Assembly (NCBI GenBank): GCA_040772005.1
Contig: JAXGYZ010000005.1
Span: forward strand, 310,001 to 374,000
Source: MWBF01 sp040772005
GTDB taxonomy: Bacteria > Chloroflexota > Anaerolineae > CG2-30-64-16
Direction: 5' to 3'
DNA: 64,000 bases
In this document: positions 53,000 through 62,200 of the stretch, in pieces
How the letters are laid out: each line of letters starts with the position of its first letter
Position numbering within the stretch: the first letter of the stretch is position 1
Notes under the pieces: model-generated
Database searches by the model: none
The model's input: the letters and a program-made list of their open reading frames with translations, nothing else
What the model was told of the DNA's origin: nothing
Program-made: the position numbers and the translations under genes

Positions 53000-53692
53000 A
53001 TGAACATGGACACTGGCATCGACGACGATCAGGACGTCGAAAGGCTCGAACCTGGCGAAGTCATCCTCGATACGCCTGACCCGCCGGATGACCTGCCGTA
53101 TGCGGATTTCGAGGACTACCGGGCCCGCACATTGCTCGAGGTCAACGATATTCCATTGACGGAAGATGCCCTGGCCCGGACGCTCGATCATCCCGAGTCC
53201 GTGTTGCGGGGTGCAGCAGCCCACGCGCTCGGCAGTCTGGGCAGCCCGACGGCCATCCCCGCGCTGGAACGGCTGGCCGGTAGGGCCAGTGACCTGGTCA
53301 GGGTGGAGGCTGCCTATGCGCTGGTGCGCCTGGGACGGGACGAGTACCGCGGCGTGCTCGAAGAGGCGCTGACGTACCCGGTCAATGCGTATCTCAGTCC
53401 CGCGGTCGCGGCCGGTGACCTGGCGCGGCTGGGCGACCCGGTGGGTTTCCCGGTAATTGCCCGGTGTCTCGAAGAGCACAATCTCATCGTGAAGATCATC
53501 GGCTGCAAGCAGTTGGTCTTCTTCGTACCTTTTCACGGCACGCGGACGCGCGCCGGGCAGCGGGTCGATGTCTATACCCTGTTCGGCCGCGCGCTGCACG
53601 ACCCTGAGCGGGAGGTGCAGCGGGTGGCTCGGCTGCAATTACGCGAGGTCGACACCGAGGAAGCGCGGCGGCTGCTGGCGCTATCGACCTGA
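53000..53692 (+). CDS. HEAT-repeat protein, possible partner of the upstream cargo protein
   Basis: 230 residues; ATG 53000, with another ATG two codons later. Acidic start (DTGIDDDQDVERLEPGE), then helical repeats: VLRGAAAHALGSLGSPTAIP, LVRVEAAYALVRLGRDEYRG, AYLSPAVAAGDLARLGDPVG, VIARCLEEHNLIVKIIGCKQ, REVQRVARLQLREVD. These are PBS-lyase/HEAT-type repeats that bind proteins. It follows the HExxH cargo gene by 28 bases on the same strand, so it may be an immunity protein or chaperone. There are no catalytic motifs. Confidence 0.75.
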   Translation: MNMDTGIDDDQDVERLEPGEVILDTPDPPDDLPYADFEDYRARTLLEVNDIPLTEDALARTLDHPESVLRGAAAHALGSLGSPTAIPALERLAGRASDLVRVEAAYALVRLGRDEYRGVLEEALTYPVNAYLSPAVAAGDLARLGDPVGFPVIARCLEEHNLIVKIIGCKQLVFFVPFHGTRTRAGQRVDVYTLFGRALHDPEREVQRVARLQLREVDTEEARRLLALST

Positions 53693-53718
53693 GAGACAGT
53701 TGGTCGGGTAGGGCCGCG

Positions 53719-53803
53719 GCCATCTCGAATAACCGAATCATGAATGCGAATAAACGAATGGGGCAGTCTGCTGCGGACCTCTATTCGTTTATTCGCGATG
53801 GCC
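53719..53803. repeat. CGAATAA word inverted repeat at a convergent junction (family I copy 2)
   Basis: GGCCATCTCGAATAA (53719-53733) pairs with TTATTCGCGATGGCC (53789-53803) at 14 of 15, with more CGAATAAACGAATGG words inside. The right arm codes the last eight residues (PSRINE end) and stop of the phosphotransferase. Confidence 0.8.
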
Positions 53804-54641
53804 TACCCTGCCGTGAGCTCTGGCCTCCGAAAGTCCGCTCGATCAGGGCCCGCAGGTAGGGTTCCTCGCCGGGGATGTGTTCGTTCAGCCGGCCGATGGC
53901 GACGAGTGCGCGCCACACTTCCAGCTCCGCCGGGTCGAAGGGCCGCAGCTCCCCGTAATCGCGCAGGTAGAGCCGGTGCATCGTATCGCGCAGGAACCGC
54001 AACAGCCGGGCCTTCAGCGGCCGCGAATCGGCGGGCGGGCGGCTCGCGGAGATCATCAGTGAGGTGCGCGCGAGGTCGCTGATCGGGTTGCCGACGCCTG
54101 CGGTCAGCCAGTCCAGCACGACGAGGCCGCGCGGGGCCATCACGATCTGGTTCGGGTGAAAGTCGCGGTGGCACAGGCTATTTCCGTAGGGCTGGCGTTC
54201 CAGCGCAGCCAGGGCGCGCTCTCTGATGGCCTCGCTGACCGGGCTGTGCCGGATGTCCCAGCGGGCCTGGTCGAGTTGGCGGGGCAGGCTGGCCAGCGCC
54301 GGGTCGCGCACGCTGTGCATCGCGGCGTGCAGCCGGGCGAACTGCTTCGTCAGCGCAGGCAACTGCCAGGGCCGGCGGAGGATCGCCTGCAGGATGGTCG
54401 GGCCGCTGACGCGCTCGTAGACCAGGCCGATGCGGTGCGCACCATCCTCCTCGAATTCGATGATGCCGTCCGACGCGGGCGCGAACAGGCAGACCTGGCC
54501 GACCGCCTCAGCAATGCGCGCCTCGCGCTGTGCCCAGTCCTGGGGGAACTCGGGCCGGTAGAGCTTCAACACGCGGCCCGCCCCCCACTCGAAGATTTCG
54601 GCGGTGCGGCCTGCACCGACCAACGGGCCTTTTGTCGTCAT
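53781..54641 (-). CDS. Aminoglycoside phosphotransferase-like (APH/choline kinase superfamily) protein
   Basis: 286 residues. N-lobe Gly-rich start GRTAEIFEWGAGRVLKLYRP; Brenner motif CHRDFHPNQIVMAP with the catalytic Asp; second Asp in LVVLDWLTAGVGNP. This matches the APH superfamily, whose members phosphorylate aminoglycosides, homoserine, choline or sugars. Resistance should not be assumed. The ATG overlaps the stop of the upstream methyltransferase by 4 bases (ATGA), so they are co-expressed. The C-terminal residues SRINE come from a repeat arm. Confidence 0.88.
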   Translation of the reverse strand: MTTKGPLVGAGRTAEIFEWGAGRVLKLYRPEFPQDWAQREARIAEAVGQVCLFAPASDGIIEFEEDGAHRIGLVYERVSGPTILQAILRRPWQLPALTKQFARLHAAMHSVRDPALASLPRQLDQARWDIRHSPVSEAIRERALAALERQPYGNSLCHRDFHPNQIVMAPRGLVVLDWLTAGVGNPISDLARTSLMISASRPPADSRPLKARLLRFLRDTMHRLYLRDYGELRPFDPAELEVWRALVAIGRLNEHIPGEEPYLRALIERTFGGQSSRQGRPSRINE

Positions 54642-55414
54642 ATCCGCCTCACTCGATAGAGATAGCGCGCAGCGCAGCCTGCCGCGTGCGCGGCGAGCGT
54701 GCCGTCCGCCTCCGCGCGGCGGCTGTCATACAGGAACAGGTGCCCCTCCGCTTCCAGCGCGGGCCGGACTTCCTCGATGGCCTGCCGCATGCGCTGCTGG
54801 AAGGCCCGGTCTGCGGCAGTGAAGTCCTGAACCCCATACGGCAGTCCTCGCTTGCGCAGCGCAACCCCGAAGGGCGTCCTGTCGGGGGGCAGCGTCTCGC
54901 GGCGGAACACGGGGATGGGCGTCTGCGGATCGGCGGCGTGCGTGTAGAGCGCGACCAGCCGTCCCCCGGGCCTGAGTAGCGCCAGCATATCTTCCAGCGG
55001 GAAATCAGGCGTGTCGACGAAGTAGAGCGTATCCACCGAGATCAGCGCGTCGAAGCTGGCGGGAGGGAACGCATCTGCAAGGTGTGCCATGTCGCCCACC
55101 ACGAATGCCAGCCGGTCGGCCTGGCTCGTGGTCCGCGCCTGCGCATGCTGGATCGCCGGCGCGCTGTTGTCCAGACCGGTCATGTGTGCGCCGGTCACGT
55201 CCGCGACGTATGCCGCCATGCGCCCGTCGCCGCAGCCCAGGTCCAGCCCGCGTCGGCCGGCCGCGAGGGCGCTGGCTGCGATGAGCGCGTCGACCTGCGC
55301 CATGTCCGCGAAGCCGTGCTGCCCGAGGTCTATGCCGTAGGCGCGGCGGCAGAACTCCGCGTAAGCCGGGCTGGCCGCAATGGCGGCATAGAAGTGGTCG
55401 TAGAATTCAAACAT
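54638..55414 (-). CDS. Class I SAM-dependent methyltransferase
   Basis: 258 residues from the ATG at 55414 (MFEFYDHFYAAI). Methyltransferase type 11 motifs: RGLDLGCGDGRMAAYVADVT, GLDNSAPAIQHAQART, FDALISVDTLYFVD, LLRPGGRLVAL. The C-terminal part has a short lid. Small-molecule substrate unknown. Coupled to the APH-like kinase by a 4-base overlap, hinting that both act on one metabolite. Confidence 0.88.
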   Translation of the reverse strand: MFEFYDHFYAAIAASPAYAEFCRRAYGIDLGQHGFADMAQVDALIAASALAAGRRGLDLGCGDGRMAAYVADVTGAHMTGLDNSAPAIQHAQARTTSQADRLAFVVGDMAHLADAFPPASFDALISVDTLYFVDTPDFPLEDMLALLRPGGRLVALYTHAADPQTPIPVFRRETLPPDRTPFGVALRKRGLPYGVQDFTAADRAFQQRMRQAIEEVRPALEAEGHLFLYDSRRAEADGTLAAHAAGCAARYLYRVRRI

Positions 55415-55484
55415 GGGGTCGATGATACCTCCGCTTTGACATGCAGTACGCCCGAAATGCCCTTGTGTTGCACGGCACGAGGAG

Positions 55485-55626
55485 CGCGCATCCTGAGCGG
55501 GTGGGCGACTCGCCACCGGCAACGACTCAAGGCCAGTCGAAGGATGCCGTGCATCGGCTGCGCCGATGCCGTAAGCGGCCGCCCCTTCGGCTACGGGTGT
55601 CTCAACACCTCCGCTCAGGGTGCTCC
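55485..55626. repeat. CCTGAGCGG inverted repeat before nadE
   Basis: GCATCCTGAGCGG (55488-55500) and CCGCTCAGGGTGC (55611-55623) pair at 12 of 13; inner GTGGGCGACTCGCCAC and CGGCTGCGCCG hairpins. The 327-base gap 55415-55741 holds only this and a weak GGTTACAATGG promoter-like site. Confidence 0.6.
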
Positions 55627-55741
55627 CTGTTTGCCCCAGTGCCAGACGCGCCCATGCACCCACGGCGTTTTCGGCTTCGGACCCATTGGGGTTACAATGG
55701 CCGCGTTGGCAGCAAATATGCTTGAGAAGATGGGAGAGCTT

Positions 55742-57742
55742 ATGCCGGTGTCTGCTTCGTTTACCGAACTTGGCTTCATCCGCGTGGCCGTGATCTCGCC
55801 GGAGCTGCGCGTGGCGGACATTGCGTTCAACACGGAAGCCATCATCGCGGCGCTGCGCGAGGCTGCGGGCCGCGGCTGCCGGCTCGCGCTCTTCCCGGAG
55901 CTGAGCATCACGGCGTATTCCTGCGGCGACCTGCTGTACCAGCCCCTGCTGCTGGCGCGGGCACGCGCGGCGCTGACGCCCATCGCGACGGCCGCGGCAG
56001 AGGCAGGCATCGCGGTCGTCGTCGGCCTGCCTGTCGAGGTCGCGGGCAAGCTATTCAACTGCGCGGCGTTCATCGCGGAGGGCCGGGTCGCGGGCCTGGC
56101 AGTCAAGACGTTCCTGCCCACGACGAACGAGTTCTACGAGGAACGCTGGTTCACCCCCGGACCGCTGGCGCCCGCGGCGTCACTGGACTGGGACGGGGCG
56201 GCTATCCCCTTCGGGGCGGACCTGCTCTTTGCCGCGGAGAACTTTGACGGCCTGGTCATCGGCATCGAGATCTGCGAGGACCTGTGGGCCGTCAACCCGC
56301 CGAGCGGCGACATGGCGCTGGCCGGCGCGACGCTGCTGCTCAACCCGTCGGCCAGCAACGAGCTGCTCGGCAAGGTGCATTACCGCCGCGCGCTCGTGGC
56401 GCAGCAGTCGGCCCGCTGCCTGGCCGCGTACCTCTACGCGGGAGCCGGGGCCGGCGAATCCACAACCGACACGGTCTGGGCCGGCCATTCGCTCATCGCG
56501 GAGAACGGCCTGGTCATGGCCGAGACCGAACGCTTTCACTTCGAGACGGTGATGGCCGTGGCTGACATCGACATCCAGCGGCTCGTCGCGGAGCGCATCA
56601 AGAACAATACCTTCGCCGCGCAAGTCGCCGGCCGGCCCTTCCGCACCGTGCGCTTCGCGCTGCCCGACAGGGCAGTCGCCGCGCTGCCCGACAGGGCAGT
56701 CGCCGCGGCGCCGCAGGAGTTCATCCGTCCGCAACTCGTCCGCACGCCCTTTGTGCCGACAGACGCGGCTGCGCGCGCGGCGCACTGCGAGGAGATTTTC
56801 AATATCCAGGCGGTCGGGCTGGCGAAGCGGCTGCGCCATACGGGCAGCCGGAAGGTCGTCATTGCGCTGTCGGGCGGGCTGGATTCGACGCTGGCCTTCC
56901 TGGTCACAGCGCGCGCGTTCGACCGGCTCGGCCTGCCGCGCGAGGGCATCGTCGCCATCACCATGCCCGGCTTCGGCACGACGACGCGCACGCGCGGCAA
57001 TGCCGAGAAGCTGGCAGAGGCGCTCGGCACGACCTTCCGCGTGATTCCCATCACCGATGTCGTGCGGCAGCACTTTGCCGACATCGGCCACGACGAATCG
57101 GTCCACGATGTGACGTTCGAGAACGCGCAGGCGCGCGAGCGCACGCAGATTGCGATGGACGTCGCCAACCAGGTGGGCGGCTTTGTCGTCGGCACGGGCG
57201 ACCTGTCCGAGCTGGCGCTCGGCTGGGCCACCTACAATGGCGACCACATGTCGATGTACCACGTCAATGCAGGCGTGCCCAAGACGCTGGTGCGCTACCT
57301 GGTCGGCTGGGCCGCGGATGCGGAGTTCGCGGGCGAGGCGTCTGCCGTGCTGCGCGATATCCTCGCGACGCCCATCAGCCCCGAATTGCTGCCGCTGGGC
57401 GAGGGCGGCGCGCTGGAGCAGAAGACCGAGGATGCCATCGGTCCGTATGAGCTGCACGACTTCTTTCTGTACCATACGGTGCGCTTCCTCGCCCCGCCGC
57501 GCAAGGTCTTCGCGCTGGCCGTCCAGGCGTTCGCAGGAGAGTACGAGCCGCCGGTCATCCTGAAGTGGCTGGAGGTCTTCTACCGCCGCTTCTTCAGCCA
57601 GCAGTTCAAGCGTTCTGCCATGCCGGACGGCCCGAAGGTCGGGTCGGTGGCGCTCTCCCCGCGGGGCGACTGGCGGATGCCATCGGATGCCAGCGCTCGC
57701 GTGTGGCTGGCAGAAATTGAACAGATGAAAGAACTGTGGTAG
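55742..57742 (+). CDS. nadE: NAD synthetase, glutamine-hydrolysing
   Basis: 666 residues from the ATG at 55742 (GGGAGAG upstream). The N-terminal nitrilase-type glutaminase has the Glu-Lys-Cys triad: FPELSITAYSCGD, AVKTFLPTTNEFYE, IGIEICEDLW. Ammonia is channelled to the C-terminal synthetase with the PP-loop ALSGGLDSTLAFLV, plus GFGTTTRTRGNA and VVGTGDLSELALGWATYNGD. Makes NAD from deamido-NAD. At the domain linker an exact 24-bp tandem duplication doubles LPDRAVAA. Confidence 0.97.
   Translation: MPVSASFTELGFIRVAVISPELRVADIAFNTEAIIAALREAAGRGCRLALFPELSITAYSCGDLLYQPLLLARARAALTPIATAAAEAGIAVVVGLPVEVAGKLFNCAAFIAEGRVAGLAVKTFLPTTNEFYEERWFTPGPLAPAASLDWDGAAIPFGADLLFAAENFDGLVIGIEICEDLWAVNPPSGDMALAGATLLLNPSASNELLGKVHYRRALVAQQSARCLAAYLYAGAGAGESTTDTVWAGHSLIAENGLVMAETERFHFETVMAVADIDIQRLVAERIKNNTFAAQVAGRPFRTVRFALPDRAVAALPDRAVAAAPQEFIRPQLVRTPFVPTDAAARAAHCEEIFNIQAVGLAKRLRHTGSRKVVIALSGGLDSTLAFLVTARAFDRLGLPREGIVAITMPGFGTTTRTRGNAEKLAEALGTTFRVIPITDVVRQHFADIGHDESVHDVTFENAQARERTQIAMDVANQVGGFVVGTGDLSELALGWATYNGDHMSMYHVNAGVPKTLVRYLVGWAADAEFAGEASAVLRDILATPISPELLPLGEGGALEQKTEDAIGPYELHDFFLYHTVRFLAPPRKVFALAVQAFAGEYEPPVILKWLEVFYRRFFSQQFKRSAMPDGPKVGSVALSPRGDWRMPSDASARVWLAEIEQMKELW
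56657..56704 (+). repeat. Exact 24-bp tandem duplication inside nadE
   Basis: Units 56657-56680 and 56681-56704 are identical and in frame, giving two copies of ALPDRAVA in the linker between glutaminase and synthetase domains. Each unit contains the palindrome CTGCCCGACAGGGCAG. Confidence 0.9.
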
Positions 57743-57780
57743 GATAAGTTGCTTGTTTTGCAGGAAGAATATGTGACGTA

Positions 57781-59181
57781 ATGAAGCAGCACCCTCACTT
57801 GCGATTTCCCAACGCCGCGGGCGACCGCGGCGCGTGCATGTCCCGGCGACGTTTCCTCCAGGGGGCCGGGCTGGCCGCGGCCAGCGTCGCGCTGGCGGCC
57901 TGCACGACGCCTGCCGCGCCCAAAGCGGAGGCGCTGGTCCAGCCTCAGGCGCAGCGGCAGGGGCAGATTCAACTGGTCTACCAGGACTGGCGGACCGACT
58001 GGTTCCCGGGCATGGCCCAGGCCATGCTGGAAGAGTTCCACGCGCAACAACCCAACATCCGCGTCTTCTTCACGTTGGACCCGGAGAACCTGGAAGAGAA
58101 GATGCTGGCCGATATGCAGGCCGGCACTGCGCCGGATGTGTTTGCGGGCTGTTGCGATTTCTTCCCCATCTGGGCACAGAAAGGGCACACGCTGGACCTG
58201 CGGCCCTATGTGGCGGCTGACCTTGACAGCGAAACCATCGCGGATTGGGACACCGCGCAGTACAAATCCCTTATGACGCGCGATGGGGAGCAGTTCGGCC
58301 TGCCGAAGTACCACGGTGCGTTGGCGCTCTACTATAACAAGGACCAGTTCGAGGCTAAGGGCGTTCCCTTCCCGGATGGCTCGTGGAACCATGATGACTA
58401 TCTCCGGGCCATGAAGCTGCTGGCCGCAGACACCGATGGCAACGGCATTAACGATGTCTGGGGCAGCATGATCGACATCTCCTGGGATCGCATCCAGGTG
58501 CATGTCAACGCGTGGGGCGGCCATTTCGTCCATCCGGAAGACCCGACGCGCTGCCTGATGGCCGAGCCGCCCGCGCTACAGGCGATGGAATGGCTGCGCG
58601 CGCGCATGTGGGATGACCGTGTGATGCCGACCCGGCTTGATATCCAGAGCATGGGAACGCGGCAGGCCTTTGTTGCGGGGCGGCTGGCGATGGTGGAGGA
58701 TGGGTCCTGGGCGCTCAAGGATATTCTTAGCAGCGCGCCGTTCCACGTCGGCGTGGCGCCCTTCCCCGCCGGTCCCGTGCGCCGTGCCACTATTGCCACG
58801 ACCGATGGATTCGGCATCTACCGGCGCACGCGTTACCCTGACGCCGCCTGGGAGCTGCTCAAGTTCCTCATCAGCAAGGACTACGGTCGCGCGATGGCGA
58901 GGGCGCATTTCCTCCAGCCGGCGCGTGCCTCCCTGGTGGATGAATGGGTCGGGTATGTGCGGGAGGAATTTCCGGACAAAGCGAAGGATGTCGATATCGA
59001 CGCATTTGCCGACGGACACCTGAACGGTTACTCAGTCGTCGCGGAGATTTTTGCCGAGCAAGCCGCCGCAAAGCGCCTGGCAGACGCCGCCTGGGAGCGG
59101 ATCTACACGCTGGGTTCGGCGCGGGTCGAGACGCTGGCTGCGACCAGCGCCGAGATCGAGCGAGCACAGAACGCCTCGTAA
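57781..59181 (+). CDS. Solute-binding lipoprotein (SBP family 1), possible sensor partner of the downstream kinase
   Basis: 466 residues from the ATG at 57781, although the usual Tat-type start MSRRRFLQGAGLAAASVALA is 19 codons in and could be the true start (57838). Lipobox LAAC. Mature region: LVYQDWRTDWFPGMAQAMLE, QAGTAPDVFAGCCDFFPIWA, GLPKYHGALALYYNKDQFEA, and an EF-hand-like DTDGNGINDVWG. No permease genes are linked. The next gene, 64 bases on, is a sensor kinase, so the receptor may report ligand to it rather than feed a transporter. Confidence 0.88.
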   Translation: MKQHPHLRFPNAAGDRGACMSRRRFLQGAGLAAASVALAACTTPAAPKAEALVQPQAQRQGQIQLVYQDWRTDWFPGMAQAMLEEFHAQQPNIRVFFTLDPENLEEKMLADMQAGTAPDVFAGCCDFFPIWAQKGHTLDLRPYVAADLDSETIADWDTAQYKSLMTRDGEQFGLPKYHGALALYYNKDQFEAKGVPFPDGSWNHDDYLRAMKLLAADTDGNGINDVWGSMIDISWDRIQVHVNAWGGHFVHPEDPTRCLMAEPPALQAMEWLRARMWDDRVMPTRLDIQSMGTRQAFVAGRLAMVEDGSWALKDILSSAPFHVGVAPFPAGPVRRATIATTDGFGIYRRTRYPDAAWELLKFLISKDYGRAMARAHFLQPARASLVDEWVGYVREEFPDKAKDVDIDAFADGHLNGYSVVAEIFAEQAAAKRLADAAWERIYTLGSARVETLAATSAEIERAQNAS

Positions 59182-59245
59182 GCGCACGCAAGACGCTGCA
59201 TGGCAACCGCGTCGCCAGTGTCTGTTAGGGGCCAACCGGGTCATC

Positions 59246-62200
59246 ATGCAAGCCACCAACACGCCCGCTCCCGAGGCGGGAACCTCGTCGTCCTCTGCTG
59301 CAACCCCCCTGCCGCGCGGCACCCTGCGCGGTCAGATTCTCGCGTGGTCCTTCATTCCCGCGGCCATCATCCTCCTGGCCGTGGCGCTCGTGGCCTTCTA
59401 TTCCTATCAACGCGTGACCGGCGACCTGGCAATCGAGCAGGATCGTGAGCTGGCGCGGCTGTCCGCAGGCCAGCTTGCCACCGAGCTGACCGAATACACC
59501 GGCAATCTCACTGCGCTGGGGCGCAGTCTGGCCGGCAACTGGCAGGACCGCGATGAGCTGGCCGGCGAACTGGCCGCGGCCGGCAACCGGCTGGTCGTGT
59601 TTGATCGCGGGGTCGTCCTGCTCGATAATTACGGGACGGTCATCGCTGCGCATCCCGAACGCCCGGCCATCCTGGGCCAGAGCTGGTCAGACCGCGAATA
59701 CTTCCATGCCGTGGTCCGGAATGGCACACCGGTATTCTCCAACGTGGGGGAGGACGGCCCCGCGGGCGAGCCCGTGGTCATCGTCGCGGTACCGGTGACG
59801 AGCGACAGCGGCGAGCTGCTGGGCTTGGCCGCAGGCCTGTTCGGCGTGAGCGCGACGGCCAACAATCCCCTCTATGGCAGCATTGTGCGCATTCGCATCG
59901 CGGAAGGCAGCGCCAAGTACCTGGTAGATGCGCGCGGTCGCGTCATCTACCATACCAACCCGGGCCTGATCGGTGCGCAGCTCTCGGGTCAGCGCGCCGT
60001 CACCGAGCTAATGAACGGCCGTCCCGGCGCGTTTCGCACCACCGATATCACCGGCCAGCAGATTGTCGCGGCCTTCGCGTCCGTGCCCGGTACGGGCTGG
60101 GGCCTGGTCACGGAGACGACCTGGGCCGCGCTGCTGGCGCCGAGCCGGGCCTACAGCCAGTTCCTGGTCCTGCTGCTCGCGCTCGGCGTGATCGTGCCGG
60201 CCATCGTCACTGCGATCGGCGTGGGGCGCATCACGGCGACGGTGCGCCATCTGACGGACGCCGCGCAGGAAGTCGCCAACGGCAAGTTTGGCCTGACAAT
60301 TCCGCCGGCCTCCACCCGCGACCTGCAGGAACTCGTCAGCCAGTTCAACCGGATGTCGGCCCAGCTTTCCGAGTCCTACGAGACGCTGCGCAATCAGAAC
60401 GAGCAGCTTTCGCTGGTCATGCGGGCCACGAACGATGGCGTGTGGGATTGGGATATCCGCACCGGGCACGTCTACTTCTCCCCGCGCTGGAAGGACATGC
60501 TGGGCTATGCAGAGCACGACATCGAGAACCGTATCGAGACGTGGCGTGACCTGATCCACCCTGACGACCGCGCCCGCGTGGAGCGTGACCTGAAGAGCTA
60601 TCTGGCCGGCCAGTTGCCGATCTACCAGGTAGAGCACCGGTTGCGCCACAAGGACGGCTCCTATCGCTGGATTCTGACGCGCGGCATCGTCCTGTACGAC
60701 GTGGATGGCGTACCCTATCGCATGGCCGGCTCGCACACCGATGTCACGGAGGGGAAGCGGGCACGCGACCTGCTCGACGGCCAGCGGCACTTCCTGGAGA
60801 TGCTGGCGACGGGCGAAACCCTGCCTGAAACCCTGGATGCGCTCGTGCAGGTGTTGGAAGACCAGTGGCCGGGGATGCTGACGCTCGTGATGTTGCTGGA
60901 TGATGAGAAGCAGCAGTTGTTCGTGGGCTCCTACGGCCGGCTGCCGGCCGCATTTGCCGATGCGCTCGATGGGATGGAGGTCGGCGCGCGCGCGGATGCG
61001 CCAGGCGGCGCATGTTTCACCGGCGAACGGGTGATCGTCTCCGACATGGCGAGCGATGCACGGGCCATACGGCTCCAGCCGCTGGCCCGGGAATATGGGC
61101 TGGCTGCTTGCTGGGCGGAGCCGGTGCGCTCATCGGTCGGTGAGGTCATCGGCGCAGTGGCGGTCTATCAGCGCGAGCCGCGCGGCCCGTCGCCCGAGGA
61201 ACTTCAGACCCTCGAAACCGCCGCGCATCTCGTCGGGGTCGCCATTGAGCACAAGCGCGCCTATCAGACGCTCGAACGCCGCGTGGCCGAACGGACCAAG
61301 GAGCTGTCCGCGCTCAACACCATTTCGACGGCCGTCAGCCGCTCGCTGGACCTGGAAGAGGTCCTCGATAATGCGCTGGCCGAGGTCATGCAGACGCTGA
61401 ATGTCGAAACGGCCGCGCTCTACCTGCTCGACGCCACAGGCGAGAACTTCGTCGGCGTTGCTGCGCGCGGCCTGTCGCCGGAGTTCACCGATCGCATCGG
61501 CGTCCTGCCGGACGCGGTCGCCAGGGCTGGGAGAATCTTCTCGCCCGACGAACCCATTACCTGGACCATCGCGGACTATCCTGCCGGGCCCATCAAGGAT
61601 GCGATCATTAGCGAGGGCATCGAGACCATCCTGGGCGTGCCGCTGTCTGCGAAGGGGATCCTGGTCGGTGCGCTGGCATTGGGCGCGCGCCAGCGTCGCG
61701 TGCTATCACCCGAAGAGGTGACGTTGCTGATGGCCGTCGGCGGGCAGATTGGCGTGGCCATCGAGAACGGGCGCCTGTACGAGGCGGAACAGGCCCGCCG
61801 CGCCGAAGCCGAGCGCCGCCGCCAGGTGGCTGAGGGGATGCAGGAAATCCTCGCGGTGCTCAATTCACGGCAGTCGCTCCAGGAGACCCTCGAGTTCATT
61901 GCAGGCCAGGCGTGTCGGGTGCTGGGCTGCGATGCCGCAGCCATCATGTCGCTGGACAAGCCCACGCAGATCCTTTCGGTGCAGGCACATTGCAGCCTGC
62001 CGGACTGGGTTGCCAGTCGCATGCAGTTCAGGGTGGGCGAGGCGGGCGCGGGCCGCGCGGTCGCGCTGCGCCGGTCGGTGGTCATGGCAGACACCGCAGT
62101 GGAGCTGGAGAAGATGGTGGCGACCGGCCAGATGCCGGGCAACATGCCGCAGGACTTCGTTGAGACGATGGCCCACAGCTACAAATCGTTGATATCGGTG

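Noticed and set aside
53781..54641. Calling the APH-like kinase an aminoglycoside resistance gene
   Set aside because: The Brenner motif is shared with choline, homoserine and fructosamine kinases, and linkage to a methyltransferase of unknown substrate does not point to resistance.
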